NCBI GenBank assembly: GCA_015060625.1
Contig: SUYC01000019.1
Location: forward strand, 1 to 61,251
Direction: 5' to 3'
Length of the DNA stretch: 61,251 nt
DNA from: Xylanibacter ruminicola
GTDB lineage: Bacteria > Bacteroidota > Bacteroidia > Bacteroidales > Bacteroidaceae
Below the pieces are notes generated by a model, which was not told where the DNA came from, made no database searches, and worked only from the letters and a program-made list of their open reading frames with translations. Below, piece after piece: positions 26,632 through 33,740 of the stretch. Numbering within the stretch: the stretch's first letter is position 1; each line of letters starts with the position of its first letter. Both the position numbers and the translations under genes were made by a program.

Positions 26632-27172
26632 AAATCGAAAAGTTTACGCTGCCATAACAGCGATGCTCTACAAAATGTGGGGCATCCGAAAAGTCGTTAT
26701 CCTTACCATGTTCGAACACCAGAATGCCGCCATCTTTCAGCAGGTTCTTTTCAAAAATCAGTCCCGGAATGGTGGGCAGTTCCTTGAGGGCGTAAGGAGG
26801 ATCGGCAAAGATAAAGTCGAACTGTTGCTTGCACGATTTGATATAGCGGAACACGTCGCCACGTAGTGGCAGGATTTTGGGTGTTGGTTGTTGGGTGTCG
26901 GGGTTTAGCTTTTTGACGCAGTCGCAAATAAACTTGTGGTGGTCGCGGTCCATCTCAATGCTTACCACCTGTTCGCAACCACGCGAAAGGAGTTCGAGCG
27001 AGATACTGCCAGTACCCGAAAACAAGTCGAGGGCTTTGATGCCTTCGAAATCGATATAGCTGTTCAGTACATTAAAAATGTTCTCCTTGGCAAAATCGGT
27101 AGTAGGTCGTGCCTTGAACGAGCGGGGGATATCAAAATGTCGCCCCTTATAGATGCCTGTAATAATTCTCAT
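26603..27172 (-). CDS. rsmD: 16S rRNA (guanine-966 N2) methyltransferase RsmD
   Basis: RsmD methylates G966 of 16S rRNA. The 189-residue protein has GIYKGRHFDIPRS, the SAM-binding LDLFSGTGSISLELLSRG (about 49-66) and the catalytic FADPPYAL. Between two conserved strands it carries an extra loop (NPDTQQPTPK) encoded by a GGGTGTTGG word repeat at 26876-26902. It overlaps the DUF3822 gene by 4 bases and the end of cls by 29. Confidence 0.93.
   Translation of the reverse strand: MRIITGIYKGRHFDIPRSFKARPTTDFAKENIFNVLNSYIDFEGIKALDLFSGTGSISLELLSRGCEQVVSIEMDRDHHKFICDCVKKLNPDTQQPTPKILPLRGDVFRYIKSCKQQFDFIFADPPYALKELPTIPGLIFEKNLLKDGGILVFEHGKDNDFSDAPHFVEHRCYGSVNFSIFRKEATASL
26876..26902 (-). repeat. GGGTGTTGG word repeat inside rsmD
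   Basis: A C-rich (minus strand) tract of CCAACAC/CCCAACAA words, translated as the loop NPDTQQPTPK. Closely related tracts occur in the histidine kinase, tolC and pyrG genes of this window. Confidence 0.75.
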
Positions 27173-27969
27173 CGTCCGCGTGATATAAAGGTTACTAAAT
27201 CGTAAGGCATGCCCTTGATGCTGGTGGCTGGCGAATCGGGGAATTCTGCCGTTGCGTTAATCATGTAGGCATGGTGCAGGAATTGCTTCAACTCCTGCAG
27301 CAGCCACGCTTCTTCGGGAATGTTGCCTAAGATATGCAGTTCGTCGTGCTCAGGTTCCAGGCGCAGTTGCTTCCACACATACATCAGATAGTAAAGGGCA
27401 TCGTGTGCATGAGCGGCATCAAACGTGTTGCAGAACTTAAAGCGGTTCTGCTGGAAACTGAAGATGTGCAGCTTCTTGCTGTTGAAGTAGCCATACAACT
27501 TGTTGCGATGACCTGTAAAGCTGCGCTGATGCAGCTGGCGCCAGACTGGTGTCAGGGCATGCACAAAGTTATAGCCACTCTCAAAGCGGTCCTTGATAAC
27601 CGTATCCAGATTCTTGTTGATGGCGAAGAGGCAAACGGCCTTCAGGTCGGGCAGCACGTTATAAAGCATCACGCGCTTTTCCTGACCGGGGGGATATGAG
27701 AACGAGAAGAGGGCTTCCATATCGTTCTCGTCGAACTGTTCGATGGGTACCAGCAACGAAGGAGTATCTACCATGATAAAAACCTTGGCAGTATCTTCAT
27801 CTACATAGTCGCCAGTCTTGAAAGCCTCGCGCAGGTTGGCCGACATCGAGATACCGCCACGAACCACGTACGGACGATAGTCGATGGGGTGTTCGGTGTT
27901 GCTTACATCGAGTGACGTGAATGAGAGCGTGTTGCGCCCTATGCGTATGATTGTTGTCTTTGCGTCCAT
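27169..27969 (-). CDS. DUF3822 family protein
   Basis: The 266-residue soluble protein shows the conserved Bacteroidetes pattern NLREAFKTGDYVDEDTAKVFIMVDTPSLLVPIEQF and, later, LYYLMYVWKQLRLEPEHDELHILG. It may have an actin/ASKHA-like fold, as suggested for DUF3822, but no activity is known. It is coupled to rsmD by a 4-base overlap, a gene pairing common in the phylum. A 31-codon frame ends directly before its start. Confidence 0.88.
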   Translation of the reverse strand: MDAKTTIIRIGRNTLSFTSLDVSNTEHPIDYRPYVVRGGISMSANLREAFKTGDYVDEDTAKVFIMVDTPSLLVPIEQFDENDMEALFSFSYPPGQEKRVMLYNVLPDLKAVCLFAINKNLDTVIKDRFESGYNFVHALTPVWRQLHQRSFTGHRNKLYGYFNSKKLHIFSFQQNRFKFCNTFDAAHAHDALYYLMYVWKQLRLEPEHDELHILGNIPEEAWLLQELKQFLHHAYMINATAEFPDSPATSIKGMPYDLVTFISRGR

Positions 27970-28065
27970 CTACTTCACGTTCATCACACTGGCCACGCAC
28001 AGCGCAAGCAAGCACGCAGCTATCACAGCCAGCACAATATTCACTAATTTATTGTTGATATGCAT
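27970..28065 (-). CDS. candidate 31-residue single-span membrane protein
   Basis: This short frame reads MHINNKLVNIVLAVIAACLL, then ALCVASVMNVK and a TAG that directly abuts the DUF3822 start. Almost all of it is one membrane helix. A TAACTTTG -7 box (28075-28082) lies only nine bases upstream, so the message would begin almost at the ATG. It could be a real small protein, a remnant of a longer pilin-like protein, or a translational leader for DUF3822. Too short for a firm call. Confidence 0.45.
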   Translation of the reverse strand: MHINNKLVNIVLAVIAACLLALCVASVMNVK

Positions 28066-28074
28066 ATCTGGCTG

Positions 28075-28082
28075 CAAAGTTA
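28075..28082 (-). promoter_or_regulatory. promoter -7 box of the small-protein/DUF3822/rsmD operon
   Basis: TAACTTTG on the minus strand, nine bases upstream of the ATG at 28065. It implies a very short or absent leader. Confidence 0.55.
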
Positions 28083-28093
28083 CTACTTTTTTT

Positions 28094-28122
28094 TTAATGT
28101 TTAATGTTTAATGTTTAATTTT
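28094..28122. repeat. TTTAATG heptamer repeat between divergent promoters
   Basis: Three tandem TTTAATG units, followed by TTTAATT, lie between the divergent -7 boxes at 28075-28082 and 28126-28133. They fall where the -33 regions of both promoters would be. Confidence 0.75.
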
Positions 28123-28125
28123 TAG

Positions 28126-28133
28126 TACCTTTG
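28126..28133 (+). promoter_or_regulatory. promoter -7 box of the helicase gene
   Basis: TACCTTTG, ending eight bases before the ATG at 28142. The GTG at 28133 overlaps the box and is therefore unlikely to be the start. The transcript would be nearly leaderless. Confidence 0.5.
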
Positions 28134-28141
28134 TGGCCGAA

Positions 28142-29587
28142 ATGATTAGCGACGAGTTTAAAATCCGTATCAGGGAGGCTATGGGCATGGTGCCTACGGC
28201 TGAGCAGGAACATGCCATCGACGTGTTCTCGCTCTTTATGGCCGACCGTGATGAGCGTGTGGTGATGATTCTGCGTGGCTCGGCTGGTACGGGTAAGACC
28301 ACTCTGGCTGGTGCCATCGTCAGGGCGATGACCATGCTGAAACAGAAAATGATTCTGCTGGCGCCGACAGGGCGTGCGGCAAAGGTGTTTGCTCTCAACG
28401 CTGGGCATCCGGCTTACACCATCCACCGGCGAATTTATCGTCAGAAGAGTGCTGGGGATATCAGTGCCTTTAATCTGAACTATAACAATAACCGCGATAC
28501 CTTGTTTATGATTGATGAGGCCTCGATGATTGCCAACCAAGGCTATGGCGAGAGCGCGTTTGGTAGCGGTTGCCTGCTCGACGACCTGATGCAGTTTGTG
28601 TATAGCGGTCAGAACTGTCGCATGGTGCTGGTGGGCGATAAGGCTCAGTTGCCACCTGTGGGCGAAGATGAGAGTCCGGCGTTGATGAGCGATGTGCTGC
28701 GGGCCTACGGTATGAAGGTGTACGAATGCGACCTGAATCAGGTGCTGCGTCAGAGCGAAGATTCTGGTGTTTTGTGGAATGCTACTCGCATCAGAACGCT
28801 GATTGACGATTGGGTCCTGCCCAAAATCCGGTTCCAGGGCTTTGCTGATATCGTGCGTGTGCCTGGTGATGAACTGATTGATTCGTTGGCCACCAGCTAT
28901 AGTAGGGCGGGAATGGACGAAACGATAGTGATTACCCGTAGTAACAAGCGGGCTAACATCTATAATCAGGGCATCCGCAATATGGTGCTCGACCGCGAAG
29001 ATGAACTCTGTCGTGGCGACCAGTTGATGATTGTGAAGAACAATTATTACTGGGGTAAGGAGTCGGGGGAGAAGACGAAGGAGAACGGCGGCCTGGAGTT
29101 CCTGGCCAACGGCGATGTGGCAGTGGTGCGCCGTGTGCGCCATGTGCATGAACTTTATGGTTTCCGATTTGCTGAGGTAACGATGGAGCTGCCTGATTAT
29201 GATAACTATGAACTGACGGCTACCGTTATTCTCGACTCGCTCACTACCGAGGCGCCTGCCTTGTCGCGCGAGCAGCAGGAGCAACTCTACAATGCCGTGA
29301 TGGAGGATTATGCCGATATCCCCCTGAAGGCCGACCGCATCAAACAATTGAAGAAAGATAAGTACTTTAATGCCCTGCAGATAAAATTTGCTTATGCCGT
29401 GACCTGTCATAAGGCACAGGGCGGACAGTGGGCACATGTGTATCTGGACCAAGGCTATATGACCGACGACATGTTGTCGCCCGACTATATCCACTGGCTT
29501 TACACGGCTTTTACGCGTGCCACCGAAAAACTGTTCTTGGTGAATTGGCCCACTACTCAGATGGAGGAGAGCACAAACGTGACATGA
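28142..29587 (+). CDS. RecD-like superfamily 1 DNA helicase
   Basis: This is an ATP-dependent DNA helicase of about 481 residues. It has Walker A GSAGTGKTT near residue 50, Walker B-type LFMIDEASMI, MVLVGDKAQLPPVGEDESPA, VLRQSEDSG, and a C-terminal UvrD-like TCHKAQGGQWAHVYLDQG with YTAFTRATEK. It is the short RecD2/AAA_30-like form common in Bacteroidetes, without the N-terminal extension of RecD2. I chose the ATG at 28142; an in-frame GTG at 28133 lies inside the -7 box. The last 31 bases overlap the histidine kinase gene on the other strand. Confidence 0.9.
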   Translation: MISDEFKIRIREAMGMVPTAEQEHAIDVFSLFMADRDERVVMILRGSAGTGKTTLAGAIVRAMTMLKQKMILLAPTGRAAKVFALNAGHPAYTIHRRIYRQKSAGDISAFNLNYNNNRDTLFMIDEASMIANQGYGESAFGSGCLLDDLMQFVYSGQNCRMVLVGDKAQLPPVGEDESPALMSDVLRAYGMKVYECDLNQVLRQSEDSGVLWNATRIRTLIDDWVLPKIRFQGFADIVRVPGDELIDSLATSYSRAGMDETIVITRSNKRANIYNQGIRNMVLDREDELCRGDQLMIVKNNYYWGKESGEKTKENGGLEFLANGDVAVVRRVRHVHELYGFRFAEVTMELPDYDNYELTATVILDSLTTEAPALSREQQEQLYNAVMEDYADIPLKADRIKQLKKDKYFNALQIKFAYAVTCHKAQGGQWAHVYLDQGYMTDDMLSPDYIHWLYTAFTRATEKLFLVNWPTTQMEESTNVT

Positions 29588-30450
29588 CAACCAGGCAGAT
29601 TCTTCTCGGCCAACTCCAACATACCACCTTGTTGTATCATCATCCGTCGGCTTAACGACAAGCCGATGCCGCTACCCGTGCGCTTGGTGGTAAAGAACGG
29701 CACAAACAGCGACTGACGGTTCTCGGCAGGGATAGGTGTGCCATCGTTGCCGATAAGTAGGGTGATGGGTGATGGGTGTTGGGGATGGGGTGATGGGTGA
29801 TGGGTGTTGGTGGTTTCAATCATGATCTTGGTGGCCTCGGCCTCGATGGCGTTCTTAATCAGGTTCATCAGTATTTGGCGCAGCATGCCTTTATCGGCAT
29901 GTACGGTGGCATCGGCGGGCACGTTGGTGGTCCAAGCCAGCTGCTGATAAGTCTTCTGCAGTTCGTCGAGCATAGGGAATAGGGCCACTTCGGCAAGAAC
30001 GGGCTTTTCGAGTTCCGACATCTTGCGGTAGTTGGTAACGAAATCGCTCAGGTGGCGCGAGGTGTCGAAGATAGCCTTGATACCATCTTCGAGTGGTGTG
30101 CCTTTGACATCCGGTCGGCTCAGTAATACCTGACTGATGCTGGTGATGGGCGCAGTAGCGTTCATCATCTCGTGGGTGAGCACACGGGTGAGTCGTTCCC
30201 ACGATTCAACCTCGTTCTTGTTCATCTGCTGTCGGATGTTCTCGCCCAACTCGTTGAGCGCCTCCTGCATGGCACGCTCGCCAGGCAGCAGATCGTTGAT
30301 GGGCAGACGGAACGAGAAGTCCTGATTGCGGATAGCCTCCTTCATCAAGTGGGCACGCAACTTCAGTTTGCGCTGATGGTTCCAAACGCCCATCCCCGCC
30401 ATCAGAATCAATACACCTATTATAATACCCCAAGTAATCATACCTCTCAA
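29557..30450 (-). CDS. NtrB/NtrY-type sensor histidine kinase
   Basis: The 297-residue inner-membrane kinase has one N-terminal membrane segment (TWGIIIGVLILMAGMGVW), a linker, then the phosphoacceptor helix LTRVLTHEMMNATAPITS (H93), the N box MNLIKNAIEAE, and G boxes GNDGTPIPAE and GSGIGLSLSRRMM. The THEMMNATAPITS pattern is that of kinases paired with NtrC-type regulators. There is no extracellular sensor domain of any size. Residues near 215-230 hold a proline-histidine insert (THHPSPHPQHPSP) from a GGGTGATG word repeat between the N and G boxes. It lies 7 bases after the regulator gene. Confidence 0.92.
   Translation of the reverse strand: MRGMITWGIIIGVLILMAGMGVWNHQRKLKLRAHLMKEAIRNQDFSFRLPINDLLPGERAMQEALNELGENIRQQMNKNEVESWERLTRVLTHEMMNATAPITSISQVLLSRPDVKGTPLEDGIKAIFDTSRHLSDFVTNYRKMSELEKPVLAEVALFPMLDELQKTYQQLAWTTNVPADATVHADKGMLRQILMNLIKNAIEAEATKIMIETTNTHHPSPHPQHPSPITLLIGNDGTPIPAENRQSLFVPFFTTKRTGSGIGLSLSRRMMIQQGGMLELAEKNLPGCHVTFVLSSI
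29761..29811 (-). repeat. GGGTGATG word repeat inside the histidine kinase gene
   Basis: About six GGTGATGGGT / GGGTGTTGG words are translated in frame as THHPSPHPQHPSPI, within the ATP-binding domain between the N box and the first G box. Copy-number changes that are multiples of three bases would keep the frame. Confidence 0.8.
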
Positions 30451-30457
30451 TTCTCAG

Positions 30458-30985
30458 TTAGCTCAGTCGCTTCATTTTGTTGTAGAGCGTCTGTCGGGTG
30501 ATGCCAAGCAGTTGGGCGGCTTGGGTGAGATTGCCATGACAGTGGTCGATGGTGCGACGGATATGTTCCTGCTCCACTTCGTCGAGACTCACGATTTCGT
30601 TCTGCATGTCGAGCACATCCTTCAGTTTGCGCAGCAGTTCGTCGTTGTCCCAAGGTTTGGTGATGAAGTCGGCGGCGCCATTCTTCAGTCCCTTCACGGC
30701 CAGATTGATATCAGCATAGGCCGTAAGCAGTACGACGGGTGTTTGTGGGTGCTGCTTGCGGATGGTGCGCAGCCAGAACAGGCCCTCGTTACCGTTGTTC
30801 ACGCCAAGCGTGAAATTCATGTCGAGCACTACGATATCGATGGTTTGCTGCGCCATCAATTTCAGAATGTCGTCGGGGTTAGTGGTTGTCAGCACCTGTT
30901 CGAAGGTGCCGTCAAGCAGATAGCGCATGGCAGTAAGGATGGCTGCGTTATCATCTACGATGAGTATGGTTCCGTATTTATTCAT
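30458..30985 (-). CDS. response regulator: REC domain plus Fis-type HTH, no AAA+ domain
   Basis: The 175-residue protein has a receiver domain (acidic D11/D12, phosphoacceptor D55 in VVLDMNF, conserved Lys in FITKPWD) and ends with a Fis-type helix-turn-helix (GNLTQAAQLLGITRQTLYNKMKR). Between them is only a short linker. The kinase next to it resembles those that pair with sigma-54 NtrC-type activators, which carry a central AAA+ domain; that domain is missing here. This build is like RegA/PrrA/ActR, which act at normal sigma-70-type promoters. It is divergent from tolC, and a 38-bp palindrome in the shared promoter region is its likely binding site (inference). Confidence 0.92.
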   Translation of the reverse strand: MNKYGTILIVDDNAAILTAMRYLLDGTFEQVLTTTNPDDILKLMAQQTIDIVVLDMNFTLGVNNGNEGLFWLRTIRKQHPQTPVVLLTAYADINLAVKGLKNGAADFITKPWDNDELLRKLKDVLDMQNEIVSLDEVEQEHIRRTIDHCHGNLTQAAQLLGITRQTLYNKMKRLS

Positions 30986-31002
30986 AATTTGTAATTTTGG
31001 TG

Positions 31003-31010
31003 CAAAGATA
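31003..31010 (-). promoter_or_regulatory. promoter -7 box of the regulator-kinase operon
   Basis: TATCTTTG on the minus strand, 17 bases before the regulator start. The palindrome at 31020-31057 begins 10 bases upstream and covers the whole -33 region, so a bound regulator would block this promoter. Confidence 0.65.
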
Positions 31011-31019
31011 CGACTTTCT

Positions 31020-31057
31020 GTCTAAATCTCATACAAGAAGGTGTATAAATTTTAGAC
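31020..31057. promoter_or_regulatory. 38-bp bipartite palindrome, site 1 (regulator/tolC)
   Basis: The outer arms are GTCTAAA and TTTAGAC (perfect 7-bp inverted repeat); the inner arms ATAC and GTAT are separated by 8 bp. The total length is 38 bp. The site ends 27 bp before CTTG (31084) and 51 bp before TATCTTTG (31108) of the tolC promoter. Sites 2 and 3 in this window have the same size and spacing. Confidence 0.8.
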
Positions 31058-31083
31058 AATCCGCGCTCAGATACCACTTTTTG

Positions 31084-31115
31084 CTTGGTTGGTAATAGAT
31101 ATTACCCTATCTTTG
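31084..31115 (+). promoter_or_regulatory. promoter of the tolC-hlyD-permease operon
   Basis: CTTG at 31084-31087, a 20-bp spacer and TATCTTTG at 31108-31115. The start codon follows 24 bases later. The weak -33 (CTTG in place of TTTG) fits a promoter that needs an activator. Confidence 0.75.
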
Positions 31116-31139
31116 CAACAAAATTAAAACGAACATGAT

Positions 31140-32447
31140 ATGAAAAAGTCGATAATCCTCTGTATCTCTGTATCTCTGTGTTTGAATCCGGTTCTGGCAC
31201 AGAGTTTCAACATGCAGCAGTGCATGCAGTATGCGGTGCAGCATAACCACGAGGTGAAGCAGGCTGAGTTGGAACTCGACAACTATCAGGCATCAAAGAC
31301 AGATGCCATCGGTCAGTTCCTGCCCGCGGTTGATGGCTATGTTGGTGCACAGTACAACTTTGGTCGCGCTATCGACCCGGAGACCAATGGTTATACCGAT
31401 GTGAGTACCTTTTATAATGGCTATCAGCTGTCGGCGTCGTTGCCCATCTTCGATGGCTTCAGCCGGTTGCATGCTCTCAAGGCAGCCAAGGCCAGCGAAC
31501 TGATGGGGCGTGCCAGTCTGCGCCAGCGCCAGGATCTGACAGCTCTCGACGTGTTGCAGGCCTATACCAATGTGGCTTATTACGATGGACTCGTAAAAAT
31601 GGCTAACGAGAAAGTGGCAGAAACGTTGTTGTTGCTCAAGCAGGTGAGAGTGCTTGAGGAGGTGGGGCGAAAGAGTGCTGCTGATGTGGCTCAGGTGGAA
31701 TCGCAGAAGGCTGAAGCCGACTACGAACTGACTCGCCAGCAGAACCTTTATGCCTCGGCCATATTAGAACTGAAAAAGGCGATGAACTATCCGTTGGGTG
31801 ATAGCATTAAGGTGGTAGGTGATGGTGGATTGGTGATGACTGATAGTGCTTTCCAACACCCAACCCCCATCACTAATCACCCCGAACTACAGGTGGCCCG
31901 CTATCGCATGCAGGCATCGAAACATGAGTGGCATCAGGCTCGCGCTTCTCTTTATCCATCACTCTCTCTAAGCGCGGGCTTGAGCACCACTTATTACAAA
32001 ACGTTGCATAACGATGCCGCAGAGACTTTCCGCAACCAGATGAAGAACAATATGGGTGAGTATCTGGGTGTATCACTCAACATCCCCCTGTTCAACCGTT
32101 TGCAAACCCTTACCAGCATCCGCAAGGCCAAGAACAACTACCGTATAGCTCAGGAGGCTTACGACCAGAAGCAGTTGGAACTGACCAAACTGAGCACCGA
32201 GGCTTGGAACGACTGGCTGGGCTATCAGAAGCAGACCATCCAGATGCAGAAGAAGGTGCAGGCCGACTCGCTGAGCTATCAGCTCACCCGTCGCCAGTTT
32301 GAAGAGGGCCTCTCGACAGCTATCGATCTGCACACCACATCGGCACAGTTGCTCAACTCGAAAGCCACCCTGCTGCAATGTCAGCTGATGGCGGAGGTAA
32401 AGCAGAAACTCGTTCGCTACTACCGTGGCGAGTGTATTTGGGAGTAA
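31140..32447 (+). CDS. TolC-family outer-membrane efflux protein
   Basis: This is the outer-membrane channel of a tripartite exporter. The 435-residue protein has a signal peptide (IILCISVSLCLNPVLAQ) and long helical repeats with the typical family pattern (MQQCMQYAVQHNHEVKQAELELDNYQASKTDA near the start, QKQLELTKLSTEAWNDW and ARQFEEGLST-type helices near the end). Near residue 240 it carries a short insert (FQHPTPITNHPEL) from a CCAACACCC/CATCAC word repeat. It is the first gene of the operon and lies downstream of palindrome site 1. Confidence 0.93.
   Translation: MKKSIILCISVSLCLNPVLAQSFNMQQCMQYAVQHNHEVKQAELELDNYQASKTDAIGQFLPAVDGYVGAQYNFGRAIDPETNGYTDVSTFYNGYQLSASLPIFDGFSRLHALKAAKASELMGRASLRQRQDLTALDVLQAYTNVAYYDGLVKMANEKVAETLLLLKQVRVLEEVGRKSAADVAQVESQKAEADYELTRQQNLYASAILELKKAMNYPLGDSIKVVGDGGLVMTDSAFQHPTPITNHPELQVARYRMQASKHEWHQARASLYPSLSLSAGLSTTYYKTLHNDAAETFRNQMKNNMGEYLGVSLNIPLFNRLQTLTSIRKAKNNYRIAQEAYDQKQLELTKLSTEAWNDWLGYQKQTIQMQKKVQADSLSYQLTRRQFEEGLSTAIDLHTTSAQLLNSKATLLQCQLMAEVKQKLVRYYRGECIWE
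31852..31882 (+). repeat. CCCAACACC/CCATCACT word repeat inside tolC
   Basis: A C+A-rich word tract translated as QHPTPITNHPEL in a loop of the channel protein. It is the complement of the GGGTGATG-type words found in rsmD, the kinase gene and pyrG. Confidence 0.7.
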
Positions 32448-32480
32448 TCATTATCAATTGTCAATTATCAAATTACGAAT

Positions 32481-33734
32481 ATGGACAGAGTAATCGAAAA
32501 AACGAAGAGTCAGCAACTTAAGAAGTATTGGCCATACGCCGCAGGCGGTAGTTTGTTGTTAGTAATGCTGGTTTGGCTGATTTTTGGCAACCATGCCTCG
32601 ACGCTGAAGGTGAGCAGAGACGAGATAACCATCAACGACGTGCAGCGTGCCGAGTTTAAGGACTATGTGCGAACCAACGGTCAGGTGCTGCCCATCCAGA
32701 TCGTTCAGATATCGCCCGAAGAAGGTGGTATCGTGATGGAGAAGGTAGTTGAGGAAGGCACGATGGTGCATAAGGGTGATGTGATTGTGCGTCTGAGCAA
32801 CTCGAACCTCGACCTGCAGATCCTGAATGCTGAGGCTGAGTTGGCCGAGAAGCAGAACCTGCTGCGTAACACCCAGGTGGCCATGCAACAGGACCGACTG
32901 AACAACCAGACCGAGCAGGCTCAGCTGGATATGGATACCCATCGCAAACAGCGCACCTACGATCAGAACAAGCGTCTGTATCAGGAAAAGCTGATCAGTA
33001 AGGAGGATTACATCAAGTCGCAGGAGGATTACCAGCTCTCTGCCAAGAAGCGCTCGCTCATCACTAAGCGCCTGAAGCAGGACTCTATCTATCGCACTGT
33101 GCAGATGGACCAGATGGAGGACAATCTGCAGAACATGCGCAAGAATGTTGTGCTGGTGCGCCAGCGTAAGGATAAGCTGGAAATCCGTTCAGCCATCGAC
33201 GGCGAGTTGGGACTGCTCGATGTAGAACTGGGGCAGAGCATCCAGCCTGGACAGAAGATTGGTCAGCTGAACGACCTCTCGGATTACAAGGTGCAGGCCA
33301 GCATCGACGAGCATTATATCGACCGCGTTCGTCCAGGTCTTACCGCTACCTTTACCCGTGGCGACAAGCAGTACCAGTTGCAGGTGCGCAAGGTTTATCC
33401 TGAGGTGCGCGATGGCAAGTTCCGCTGCGATTTCATCTTCAAAGGTGCGCGTCCGGAGAATATCCGTTCTGGTCAGACCTATTATATCGACCTTGAGTTG
33501 GGGCAGCCTGAGCAGGCCATCATCATTCCTCGTGGCACCTTCTTCCAGACCACCGGTGGTCAGTGGATATTCGTACTCGACAAGAGTGGCTCGAAAGCTT
33601 ATCGCCGTCAGATTCGTGTCGGTCGCCAGAACCCTCAGCACTACGAGATTCTCGAAGGTCTGGAACCAGGCGAGCGCGTGGTGACCAGTGGTTACGAAGC
33701 TTTCAAAGACAACGAAGTATTGGTATTGAAATAA
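32481..33734 (+). CDS. HlyD-family periplasmic adaptor subunit
   Basis: This is the membrane-fusion protein of the exporter, 417 residues. It has one N-terminal membrane segment (YWPYAAGGSLLLVMLVWLIF), a split lipoyl-like domain (GGIVMEKVVEEGTMVHKGDVIVRL and later LDVELGQSIQPGQKIGQL), a long coiled-coil hairpin between them (about 105-230), and a beta-barrel part with GQTYYIDLELGQPEQAIIIPRGTFFQTT. It follows tolC by 33 bases and precedes the first permease by 6. Confidence 0.93.
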   Translation: MDRVIEKTKSQQLKKYWPYAAGGSLLLVMLVWLIFGNHASTLKVSRDEITINDVQRAEFKDYVRTNGQVLPIQIVQISPEEGGIVMEKVVEEGTMVHKGDVIVRLSNSNLDLQILNAEAELAEKQNLLRNTQVAMQQDRLNNQTEQAQLDMDTHRKQRTYDQNKRLYQEKLISKEDYIKSQEDYQLSAKKRSLITKRLKQDSIYRTVQMDQMEDNLQNMRKNVVLVRQRKDKLEIRSAIDGELGLLDVELGQSIQPGQKIGQLNDLSDYKVQASIDEHYIDRVRPGLTATFTRGDKQYQLQVRKVYPEVRDGKFRCDFIFKGARPENIRSGQTYYIDLELGQPEQAIIIPRGTFFQTTGGQWIFVLDKSGSKAYRRQIRVGRQNPQHYEILEGLEPGERVVTSGYEAFKDNEVLVLK

Positions 33735-33740
33735 GAAGAT

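Noticed and set aside
28115..29590. A 491-codon open frame on the minus strand opposite the helicase gene
   Set aside because: It is antisense to a helicase with all motifs intact, is rich in His, Gln and Thr with no recognisable domain, and results from the codon use of the real gene.
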